The translations under genes and the position numbers were made by a program. Below, piece by piece: positions 8,265 to 14,424 of a stretch of DNA of 31,043 nt; within the stretch, counting starts at the first letter, position 1; each line of letters begins with the position of its first letter. The stretch covers positions 1-31,043 of the forward strand of contig CAZEVY010000061.1 of the NCBI GenBank assembly GCA_964515555.1. The letters are read 5' to 3'. The stretch is from CAZEVY01 sp964515555 (lineage in GTDB: Bacteria > Acidobacteriota > Terriglobia > Bryobacterales > Bryobacteraceae). The notes beneath the pieces are model-generated. The model did no database searches, was not told the DNA's origin, and saw only the letters and a list, made by a program, of their open reading frames with translations.

Positions 8265-9230
8265 ATGCGAGGTGCGCTTGCGCTGCTTATGTCGATGAGC
8301 GTTTCGGCCGCCGTCACGATCGAGAAGGTCGCATACAAGGGCTGGATGAACTGCTATCGGGTTTCCAACGGCGAGGTCGAGCTGATCGTCACCGCCGACG
8401 TCGGACCGCGCGTGATCCGCTTCGGCTTTCCCGGCGGCCCCAACATCTTCAAGGAATACGCGGACCAGATCGGGAAATCCGGGGAAAAGGACTATCAGCT
8501 TCGCGGCGGGCACCGTCTGTGGGTCGCGCCTGAAGATCTGGCGACGAGTTGGGCGCTCGACAACGGTCCCGTGAAGGTTCGCGTCGACGGGAACGCGCTC
8601 GAGGCCACGCAGCCGGTCGATTCGGCGGGGTTGGAGAAGCAGATCACCCTGAAGCTCGCAGCCGCCGGCTCGCACGTCGAGGTCGTGCATCGCGTGCGCA
8701 ACACGCGATCGGCGGCCATGGAATTCGCGCCCTGGGTGCTCACGGTGATGGCGCCGGGCGGCATCGCGGTGACCGGGTTCCCGCCTCGCGGCAAGCACCC
8801 CGCGATACTGCTGCCCACCAATCCGCTCGTGATGTGGGCCTTCACCGATCTCTCGGATCGCCGCTGGCAGTTCACTTCGAAATACCTGATCCTCCGCCAG
8901 GACCCCGCCGCCGCCGAGCCGCAGAAGATCGGCATGTTCAACCCGAACACCTGGGGAGCGTACCTGCTCGGTGAGACGCTGTTCGTCAAGCGCTACACGG
9001 CCGATCCGAAGAAGACGTACCCGGACTTCGGATGTTCGTACGAGACGTTCACCAACGCCGACATGCTGGAGCTGGAGACGCTCGGGCCGCTGGAGCGCGT
9101 CGGCGCGGGAGCGGCGGTGGAGCATCGCGAGCGCTGGTCGCTTCACAAGGGCGTGAATATTCGGGCCTGGAGCGAGTCGGAGCTGGATCGTACGATCGGC
9201 CCGCTGGTCGCGCCTGCCGGCGCCAAATAG
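8265..9230 (+). CDS. exported DUF4380-like protein, unknown function
   Basis: The 321-residue protein starts with a short hydrophobic stretch (MRGALALLMSMSVSAAVT) that looks like a signal peptide cleaved after SAA. The mature part has motifs of the DUF4380 group: CYRVSNGEVELIVTADVGPRVIRFGF, a GGHRLWVAPED segment, a long run of beta strands (KQITLKLAAAGSHVEVVHRVRN) and FEMARAP-like aromatic-rich strands such as NPNTWGAYLLGETLFVKRY. Known relatives resemble the galactose-mutarotase beta-sandwich, so a carbohydrate-binding or sugar-epimerase-like role is possible, but no activity is established. Start ATG at 8265 lies 8 bases past the methyltransferase stop. It converges with the minus-strand gene ending at 9283. 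Confidence 0.7.
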   Translation: MRGALALLMSMSVSAAVTIEKVAYKGWMNCYRVSNGEVELIVTADVGPRVIRFGFPGGPNIFKEYADQIGKSGEKDYQLRGGHRLWVAPEDLATSWALDNGPVKVRVDGNALEATQPVDSAGLEKQITLKLAAAGSHVEVVHRVRNTRSAAMEFAPWVLTVMAPGGIAVTGFPPRGKHPAILLPTNPLVMWAFTDLSDRRWQFTSKYLILRQDPAAAEPQKIGMFNPNTWGAYLLGETLFVKRYTADPKKTYPDFGCSYETFTNADMLELETLGPLERVGAGAAVEHRERWSLHKGVNIRAWSESELDRTIGPLVAPAGAK

Positions 9231-9243
9231 AGGCTCGCGAACC

Positions 9244-9274
9244 CCTCCGCGTCGCAGGTGGCTTCTACCGGAGG
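9244..9274. terminator. possible bidirectional hairpin between convergent genes
   Basis: CCTCCG at 9244-9249 pairs with CGGAGG at 9269-9274 around a 19-base loop, between the stops of two converging genes. There is no clear T run on either side, so it would be a weak terminator at best. Confidence 0.25.
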
Positions 9275-9282
9275 CGCTCCCC

Positions 9283-9870
9283 TCAATTCGACTTGGGCCG
9301 CAGCTTCCGCGCTCGCTCGAAGTCGGCGATCAACTGGCGCGTGACCTTGTCGGCCAGGTCCGCCGACGCCCCCCGGAACTTGGCGCCCGAGCTCTCCTGC
9401 GTGGTCGACCAGATCACGTCGCCGTCCTTGTTCACCAGCCGCACCGCCGCCGCCGCCTCGTGCTTTCGCTCGGCGATGCGCGTCGACTCGCTCTGGCCGG
9501 CGCCCGCGCTCAGGTACGCCCCGCGGCGGTTCGACGAGCTCCGCGACGTGTTGGCCCCCACCGAAACGCGCCCGTCCACGCTGTCGCTCGACTGGAAGGT
9601 GTCGGTGAACACCAGATCCTCGGCCGAGCCGCGCAGGTAGGCGTCGGCCCGCTCCTGGTTTTCGGTGACGATGAACAACCCCGATTTCTGAAGGCTCGTG
9701 ATGAGCATGTCGCGGATCGGATCGGCGCCCTCGCCGCTGCCCAGCTTCTCGACATAGACCCGCCGGACTTCCACCAGCCCGGCCAGCATCGCCTCTTCGG
9801 CGGGACCCGCCGCCTGCGACCATGTCAGAACCCCAGCCACTATTGGGATGATTCCGGCGCACATTGCCAC
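9283..9870 (-). CDS. exported protein of unknown function
   Basis: The 195-residue product has an N-terminal hydrophobic segment (MAMCAGIIPIVAGVLTWSQAAG) that reads as a signal peptide ending near QAAG. The rest resembles small periplasmic proteins with a CsgG/LpoB-like alpha-beta core. The segment DPIRDMLITSLQKSGLFIVTENQERADAYLRGSAED is the pattern in which a helix lines up a strand that detects a low-level or ageing subunit, followed by AAVRLVNKDGDVIWSTTQES, a strand pair typical of such proteins. A Ser/Arg/Gly-rich insert lies in between (ANTSRSSSNRRGAYLSAG). The function is not known and the CsgG/LpoB comparison is only a structural impression. The gene is alone on its strand, with its start facing the zinc-ribbon gene. 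Confidence 0.72.
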   Translation of the reverse strand: MAMCAGIIPIVAGVLTWSQAAGPAEEAMLAGLVEVRRVYVEKLGSGEGADPIRDMLITSLQKSGLFIVTENQERADAYLRGSAEDLVFTDTFQSSDSVDGRVSVGANTSRSSSNRRGAYLSAGAGQSESTRIAERKHEAAAAVRLVNKDGDVIWSTTQESSGAKFRGASADLADKVTRQLIADFERARKLRPKSN

Positions 9871-9967
9871 TAGATTAGTTGCTCGCGCCGCCCGGTCCTC
9901 TCACTGAACTTGTGTCGCGATCCGGCGCCTCTTGCTCCTCGCCGCACGTGTGCGTCAAACTGACGGT

Positions 9968-10597
9968 GTGCCGGAGAAATGCACCTGCGGAGCCGTCCCG
10001 CCGCCCGACGCGCGATTCTGCCACAAATGCGGACGGCCGCTGTACGACGAACCGTCGGCGGAGCCCGACGAGCCTCTCCCGCCGCCTCCGCCCGTCGCGC
10101 CGCCCCCGCCGCCGCCGATAGGCTTCGGCAACCCCGTCGCCGTCCGCGTCAGTCTGCTGGTGGCCGCTCTGGCGACCATGTTGGGGATCTTCCAGTTGCC
10201 GCTGGCGATGTTCTTCGCCTTCGTCCGGCTCCTGGCCGCCGGTTTCTTCTCTGTCTACCTCTATCAGCGCCGCACCGGCTCGCAGCTCTCGCCGCGTCAG
10301 GGCGCGCGGCTGGGCTGGATCACCGGGATCTTCTCGTTCCTCCTCGCCACCGTGTTGCTGGGGATCACGATCGCGGCCCTGGCGGCCACGCGCGACCTTG
10401 GGGCCTTCTATCGCGAGCAGTTCCGCAATCAGGCCATCGGCGGCGCGGCCATGGAAGAAGCCTTGCGGATGCTCGAGACGCCGGCGGGCCTCGGCCTGGC
10501 GATCTTCTCGACTCTGTGCGTGCTGTTCGTCGTCTTCGCCTGCCTGCCGATGTTGGGGGGCGCCGTCGGCGCCAAGGTGCTCGAGAAAGAGAACTGA
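9968..10597 (+). CDS. zinc-ribbon membrane protein with polyproline linker
   Basis: The 209-residue protein begins at GTG 9968 with a zinc ribbon: Cys5 and Cys7 pair with Cys18 and Cys21 in CTCGA...FCHKCG. I chose this start because it places the ribbon at the very N-terminus, as in similar proteins; a TTG at 9932 would add 12 residues. Residues 36-50 are almost pure proline (two runs of five and six). Three to four transmembrane helices follow: VAVRVSLLVAALATMLGIF, LAMFFAFVRLLAAGFFSVYLY, WITGIFSFLLATVLLGITIA and LAIFSTLCVLFVVFACLPMLGG. The ribbon should lie in the cytoplasm. No catalytic motif is visible; a role in membrane organisation or regulation is a guess. Confidence 0.8.
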   Translation: MPEKCTCGAVPPPDARFCHKCGRPLYDEPSAEPDEPLPPPPPVAPPPPPPIGFGNPVAVRVSLLVAALATMLGIFQLPLAMFFAFVRLLAAGFFSVYLYQRRTGSQLSPRQGARLGWITGIFSFLLATVLLGITIAALAATRDLGAFYREQFRNQAIGGAAMEEALRMLETPAGLGLAIFSTLCVLFVVFACLPMLGGAVGAKVLEKEN

Positions 10598-10855
10598 CCC
10601 TCCGCCGCCCGTACTCACCGGCGGCCGGAACGTCTCCGAACCGTAGAGGCCTCCGGCGGAGGGCGTGTACCGTGAGCGTTCTGCCGGGCGGCTTCGATGA
10701 CCTCGGCCATCGCCTCCGAGTTCATGTGCTCGACGAACTGGTATTGTCCGATCCCTCCGCCGAACCACGCCGGAAGTAGTTCTCCATCAGCGGGTAGAAA
10801 TCGGTCCTTCGCTCCCGTTCCCCCCATGTATCAAACGCCCCGCGTGTCTCTGGGA
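10598..10855 (-). pseudogene. unresolved stretch, possibly a broken minus-strand gene
   Basis: This stretch between the zinc-ribbon gene and the transporter has no convincing intact gene. On the minus strand, two adjacent frames each hold protein-like text: RRTDFYPLMENYFRRG in one, and IGQYQFVEHMNSEAMAEVIE in the next, slightly downstream. That is what a frameshifted gene end would give. I could not match either to a family, and the 70-residue open frame at 10615-10827 has no evident ribosome-binding site. It could equally be chance in GC-rich DNA. Confidence 0.3.
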
Positions 10856-12286
10856 CTACCAGTATCCGATCAGCTTCCACCACCCGAAGCCCACCGTCGA
10901 CCAGATCGCCAGGTTCGCGAGTGATGTCACGAAACCCACGCGCCACCACAGGTTCATCGGCACGTAGTCGTGCGCGTAGTACATCGGCGAAGGCGTCGTG
11001 CCGTAGTGCGTCAGGCCCGCCGCGAGATTGGTGAAACACGCGAAACCGTAGACTACCAGGCCTGCGGGCGCGCCGGTCGCGATGAGAACCGCCAGAAAGG
11101 CCGGATACATCGCCAGAATGTGCGCCGTGATGCTGGCGAAGGCGTAATGCGCGTAGAAATAGATCAGCAGCGCCGCGACGAACAGCACCACCCATCCCAT
11201 TCCGCTGAACCACCCGCCCACCGACTTGGCGAACTCCGTCGGCGCGCCCGTCTCGCCCAAGGCCTTTCCCAGCCGGACCAATCCTCCATACCAGATGAAG
11301 ATGTCCCAGGCCGTCTTCTCGCCGCGAACGTCCTCCCACCGCAGCACGCCCGTCACCAGCAGCGCCCCGCTGCCCATCAGCGCCGTCACCGCCACATCCA
11401 GCCCGTGCCACCCGCTCGTCACCCACAGCCCGCACACGCTCACGAACACCGCCGCCAGGATGCGCTCGGCGCGGCTCATCGGACCCATCTTCTCGAGCTC
11501 GCCGGCGGCGAAGCGCGGCGCCTCCGGCGTCTGGCGAATCCCCGGCGGAGTCAGCCGCATCACCAGCCGCGGGACCAGAATCAGCGAACAAAGCCCCGGC
11601 ACGATCCCCGCCACGAACCAGCTGGTCCAGGTGACCTGGTATCCGATCGCCTGTCCGGCCAGTTGCGCCGCCAGCGGATTGCTCGCCTGGCCGGTGAAGA
11701 ACATCGCCGCCGTGATGCAGATCGATTGGTACACCCCGCAAAACAGGAACGTGCCGATGGCCGCCGCCGTCGGCCCCGGCGTCGACCCGTAGAGCTCCGC
11801 GATCGAGCGCAGGATCGGCAGCACCACGCCGCCCGAGCGCGCCCCGTTGGAGGGAATCACCGTCGCCAGCGTCATGTCCGAAGCCGCCAGCGCGTAGCAG
11901 ATTCCCGCCGGCGTCTTGCCGAACCAGCGCACGAACACCAGCGCGATGCGCCGCGCCAGTCCCGTGTCCAGCAGCGCGCGGGAGATGAAGAACGCCGCCA
12001 TCACCATCCACACCGTCGGATCGGCGTACCCGGCCAGCGCCTGGCCGATCGAGAGCGCACCCGAGACCGCTGCCAGCGTCACCGCCAGCAGCACCAGCGC
12101 GCCGCCCGGGATCGGCTGGATCACCAGTCCGGCGACGGTCGCCAGAAATATCCCGACCAGCCGCCAGCCCTCCGGCTTCACCGCCTCCGGCCGCGGGAAC
12201 ACGTGCACCACGGCCACGTAAATCGCGATGAGAATCAGGAATCGGAGCGGATGGACGCGCGCGCTGCTGTTGCTCTCGGACGCCAC
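10856..12286 (-). CDS. SLC13/DASS-family anion (di/tricarboxylate) symporter or exchanger
   Basis: A membrane protein of about 476 residues with 11-12 hydrophobic helices, similar in order and motif to CitT/DASS carboxylate transporters. The motifs include WRLVGIFLATVAGLVIQPIPGGALVLLAVTLA, a hairpin SDMTLATVIPSNGARSGGVVLPI (the SNT-like first substrate/sodium motif, here SNG), FTGQASNPLA, and in the second repeat AWDIFIWYGGLVRLGKAL, YFYAHYAFASITAHI and TNLAAGLTHYGTTPSPMYY. Such proteins move succinate, citrate, tartrate or related anions across the inner membrane. The start is uncertain: an in-frame ATG at 12394 would overlap the divergent antitoxin gene and run through a 37-bp repeat. I prefer the GTG at 12286, which gives an N-terminus of family-like length, although it has no good ribosome-binding site. 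Confidence 0.88.
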   Translation of the reverse strand: MASESNSSARVHPLRFLILIAIYVAVVHVFPRPEAVKPEGWRLVGIFLATVAGLVIQPIPGGALVLLAVTLAAVSGALSIGQALAGYADPTVWMVMAAFFISRALLDTGLARRIALVFVRWFGKTPAGICYALAASDMTLATVIPSNGARSGGVVLPILRSIAELYGSTPGPTAAAIGTFLFCGVYQSICITAAMFFTGQASNPLAAQLAGQAIGYQVTWTSWFVAGIVPGLCSLILVPRLVMRLTPPGIRQTPEAPRFAAGELEKMGPMSRAERILAAVFVSVCGLWVTSGWHGLDVAVTALMGSGALLVTGVLRWEDVRGEKTAWDIFIWYGGLVRLGKALGETGAPTEFAKSVGGWFSGMGWVVLFVAALLIYFYAHYAFASITAHILAMYPAFLAVLIATGAPAGLVVYGFACFTNLAAGLTHYGTTPSPMYYAHDYVPMNLWWRVGFVTSLANLAIWSTVGFGWWKLIGYW

Positions 12287-12308
12287 GAAGAGGGGACCAT
12301 AATACCAT
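12272..12308 (+). repeat. 37-bp direct repeat, copy A
   Basis: The first 26 bases (12272-12297) are identical to 12979-13004, and the next 11 differ at three positions, giving 34 of 37 matches. The right end contains CATAAT, a fair -10 box on the plus strand, and TATTAT on the minus strand. The copy overlaps the probable start of the transporter gene and faces the MazEF-like pair. The two copies are 707 bp apart and bracket that pair. Confidence 0.85.
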
Positions 12309-12368
12309 CCGCCTGGGACCGCCGATAGCGCCGCGCGTCCTGAGGCCGTACCGGCGTCTACAATTCTG

Positions 12369-12383
12369 TATACTTCCTGGTAT
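12369..12383 (+). promoter_or_regulatory. putative -10 box and operator at the antitoxin start
   Basis: TATACT (12369-12374, five of six to the consensus and preceded by TG) lies only 7 bases before the ATG at 12382, so the transcript may be leaderless. ATAC (12370-12373) and GTAT (12380-12383) form a short inverted repeat over the same bases, as expected for an autoregulatory operator of a toxin-antitoxin pair. I found no good -35 box. Confidence 0.35.
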
Positions 12384-12627
12384 GCCAACCGCAACCGTCC
12401 GGATCAGCCCCGCTGCCCATCAAACCCTGCGGGAACTTGCCCGGCAAACGCGAACGCCGATGCAGGCCGTCCTGGATCGGGCGCTGGAAGCCTATCGCCG
12501 GGAAATGTTCCTCCGCGGCGCGAACCATGACTATTCCGCCCTTCGGCGAAAGCCCAAGGCGTGGAAGGACGCGCTCGCCGAGCGCGCGCTTTGGGACGCG
12601 ACACTGGGTGATGGCGGCCTGGGATGA
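12382..12627 (+). CDS. antitoxin of a MazEF-type pair (ribbon-helix-helix-like)
   Basis: The 81-residue protein begins TATVRISPAAHQTLRELARQTRTPMQAVLDRALEAYRR, a short N-terminal strand followed by two helices. This is the ribbon-helix-helix layout, in which the strand (ATVRIS) of a dimer enters the DNA major groove. The C-terminal half (about 45-81, rich in Arg, Lys, Trp and Ala) would be the flexible toxin-binding tail. The stop overlaps the toxin ATG (ATGA). It should neutralise the MazF-like toxin and repress its own promoter. There is no Shine-Dalgarno sequence, which fits the very close -10 box noted upstream. Confidence 0.85.
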   Translation: MPTATVRISPAAHQTLRELARQTRTPMQAVLDRALEAYRREMFLRGANHDYSALRRKPKAWKDALAERALWDATLGDGGLG

Positions 12628-12971
12628 ATCAACGTACGGCCGTGCGCGGCGACATCTGGGACGTCGATCTCGACCCTGTGCGCGGCCGCGAGCAGGCCGG
12701 TCGGCGCCCGGCCCTCGTCGTATCGGTGAGTCTGTTCAACAGCGGCCCCGCCGATCTCGTCGTAGTCGTTCCCGTCACTCGAACCGATCGGGGCGTCCGA
12801 TGGCATGTCCCGGTCGTTCCGCCGGAAGGTGGCCTGGTCGCGCCGAGTTTCATCAAGTGTGAGGATGTCCGCTCCATCTCGAAGGGAAGGCTCACCCGTT
12901 ACCGTGGACGAATCGCGGCGCCTACGCTCAACGAGATCGAGGATCGGCTCCGAATCCTGTTGGGTCTTTGA
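12624..12971 (+). CDS. MazF/PemK-type endoribonuclease toxin
   Basis: The 115-residue toxin has the MazF/PemK pattern: VRGDIWDVDLDPVRGREQAGRRPALVVS at the N-terminus, then DLVVVVPVTRT, and a later FIKCEDVRSISKGRLTRYRGRI segment. Arg28 in GRRPALV and Thr52 in PVTRT match the two residues that make up the catalytic centre in the family. MazF enzymes cut RNA at short sequences and slow growth; the target sequence cannot be read from the gene. The ATG overlaps the antitoxin stop. The gene ends 7 bases before copy B of the 37-bp repeat, so the pair may have arrived as a unit. Confidence 0.94.
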   Translation: MNQRTAVRGDIWDVDLDPVRGREQAGRRPALVVSVSLFNSGPADLVVVVPVTRTDRGVRWHVPVVPPEGGLVAPSFIKCEDVRSISKGRLTRYRGRIAAPTLNEIEDRLRILLGL

Positions 12972-12978
12972 TAGAGTG

Positions 12979-13015
12979 GCTCTCGGACGCCACGAAGAGG
13001 GGACTATAGTAACAT
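12979..13015 (+). repeat. 37-bp direct repeat, copy B, with possible promoter of the radical SAM gene
   Basis: This copy matches 12272-12308 at 34 of 37 positions, with the first 26 identical. Its right end reads GGACTATAGT, giving TATAGT (13005-13010) as a -10 box 31 bases before the ATG of the radical SAM gene. No convincing -35 box lies 16-18 bases upstream. Copy B is thus placed to drive the maturase/WD40 operon. Confidence 0.8.
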
Positions 13016-13041
13016 CGATCTCGGAGCCGGCCCGGCGACCC

Positions 13042-14424
13042 ATGACACTGTCGGCGGAGTTGTTCACCATCCCGCTCGAGGGCGGGCGCCACTTGGTCTA
13101 CGCCCCGTTGCGCCGCGCCGCCTTCGTCGCCAACGCCCGCGTGGTGAATTTCCTCGCCGCCGTCGAAGCCGGAACCCCCGACCCCACCGCCGACCCCGAC
13201 GGCACGCTCGCCGAATTCCTCCGCCGCCTCGAAATCCTCGATGCCGGATCCGAGCATCCGCCCGTCACCAGCTTCCACGGCGATCCGCGGCCCACCTCGG
13301 TCACGCTGTTCCTGACGACCGCCTGCAATCTCCGCTGCACCTACTGCTACGCCTCCGCCGGCGACACCGCGCTCAAGTCGATGCCCATCGAGGTCGCGCG
13401 CCGTGGAATCGATTTCGTCGCCTCGAACGCCCGCCGCCTGGGCGAGCCGTACTTCGAGATCGCCTACCACGGCGGCGGCGAGCCCTCGGCCAACTGGGGC
13501 GTCATGACCGGATCGCTCGACTACGCCGAAGAGAAGGGCGCCACCCTCGGCCTCGGCGTGAAAGCCACCGCCGCCAGCAACGGCGTCCTGCGCGACGATC
13601 AGATCGAGTGGTTCATCGAACGCCTCGACGGCGCCAGCATCTCCTTCGACGGCCTTCCCTCCGTACACGACCGCCATCGCATCACCGTGCTCGGCGGCGG
13701 ATCGAGCGCTCGCGTCATGCGCACGCTGGAGCACTTCGACGAAGCCGGATTCCCCTACGGCCTGCGCGTCACCGTCACCGCCGACCAGATCGCGTCGCTT
13801 CCGGCGTCGATCGCCTTCATCTGCTCGCGCTTCGCGGCCGACCGCATTCAGGTGGAGCCTGCCTTCCAGCTCGGACGATGGAAGGACGCGCCCTCGGCGG
13901 AAACCGAGGACTTCGTCGCCGCCTTCCGCGCCGCCCAGGAGCGGGCGTCGCTCTACGGGCGCGAGATCGCCTACTCGGCGGCGCGCCTCGGTACGCTGAC
14001 GAACCACTTCTGCGGCGTGACGCAGGACCTCTTCGCGCTGTCGCCCGACGGCAACGTCTCGGCCTGCTACGAAGTCTTCGCCGAAGACTCGCACTTGGCC
14101 TCCACGTTCTTCTACGGGCGCCCGGAGAACGGCGCCTACCGCTTCGAGCTGCCGGTCCTCAACAACCTCCGGCGGCAGTCCGTCGAGCATCGTGAGTTCT
14201 GCCAGGGCTGCTTCGCCAAGTGGAGCTGCGCCGGCGACTGCTATCACAAGTCGCTCAACGTCGACGGCGCCGATGGCGCCTTCGCCGGATCCGACCGCTG
14301 CCACATCACGCGCGAGCTGACCAAGGACCAGATCCTCGCGCGAATCGCCGCCTCGGGCGGCGTCTTCTGGCACGAGCCGCCCGGAGAGGCGGCCCCTTCC
14401 GCGGGAAAGGAGTTGCTGCTATGA
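13042..14424 (+). CDS. radical SAM/SPASM domain enzyme, putative peptide maturase
   Basis: The 460-residue enzyme has three parts. Residues 1-85 form an N-terminal region (MTLSAELFTIPLEGGRH) of unknown fold. A radical SAM barrel follows with CNLRCTYC (Cys95, Cys99, Cys102) and the SAM-contact segment YHGGGEPS. A complete SPASM domain follows: Cys324, Cys342 (preceded by GNVSA), then Cys387-x2-Cys390-x5-Cys396-x3-Cys400, and Cys420. It should hold one SAM-cleaving and two auxiliary 4Fe-4S clusters. SPASM enzymes mostly modify peptides (thioether, carbon-carbon or epimer products) or oxidise cysteine or serine in sulfatases. Its TGA overlaps the ATG of the WD40 gene, which has a cysteine-rich tail but no sulfatase, so that protein is the likely substrate. 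Start ATG 13042 was chosen because upstream codons run into the 37-bp repeat. Confidence 0.93.
   Translation: MTLSAELFTIPLEGGRHLVYAPLRRAAFVANARVVNFLAAVEAGTPDPTADPDGTLAEFLRRLEILDAGSEHPPVTSFHGDPRPTSVTLFLTTACNLRCTYCYASAGDTALKSMPIEVARRGIDFVASNARRLGEPYFEIAYHGGGEPSANWGVMTGSLDYAEEKGATLGLGVKATAASNGVLRDDQIEWFIERLDGASISFDGLPSVHDRHRITVLGGGSSARVMRTLEHFDEAGFPYGLRVTVTADQIASLPASIAFICSRFAADRIQVEPAFQLGRWKDAPSAETEDFVAAFRAAQERASLYGREIAYSAARLGTLTNHFCGVTQDLFALSPDGNVSACYEVFAEDSHLASTFFYGRPENGAYRFELPVLNNLRRQSVEHREFCQGCFAKWSCAGDCYHKSLNVDGADGAFAGSDRCHITRELTKDQILARIAASGGVFWHEPPGEAAPSAGKELLL

Noticed and set aside
8257..9967. tRNA or other RNA genes in the gaps around the exported proteins
   Set aside because: I found no cloverleaf-like pairing or T-loop sequence in the short gaps here or elsewhere in the window.
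12287..12394. Extension of the transporter to the ATG at 12394
   Set aside because: It would add 36 residues unlike other DASS proteins, pass through the repeat and overlap the divergent antitoxin start; kept as an alternative only.
12272..13015. Composite transposon or insertion sequence around the MazEF-type pair
   Set aside because: There is no transposase and no terminal inverted repeats; only the short direct repeat is present.
12805..13041. A longer start for the radical SAM gene at 12805
   Set aside because: It would overlap the MazF-like gene by 167 bases and include the 37-bp repeat; the ATG at 13042 gives a family-like N-terminus.
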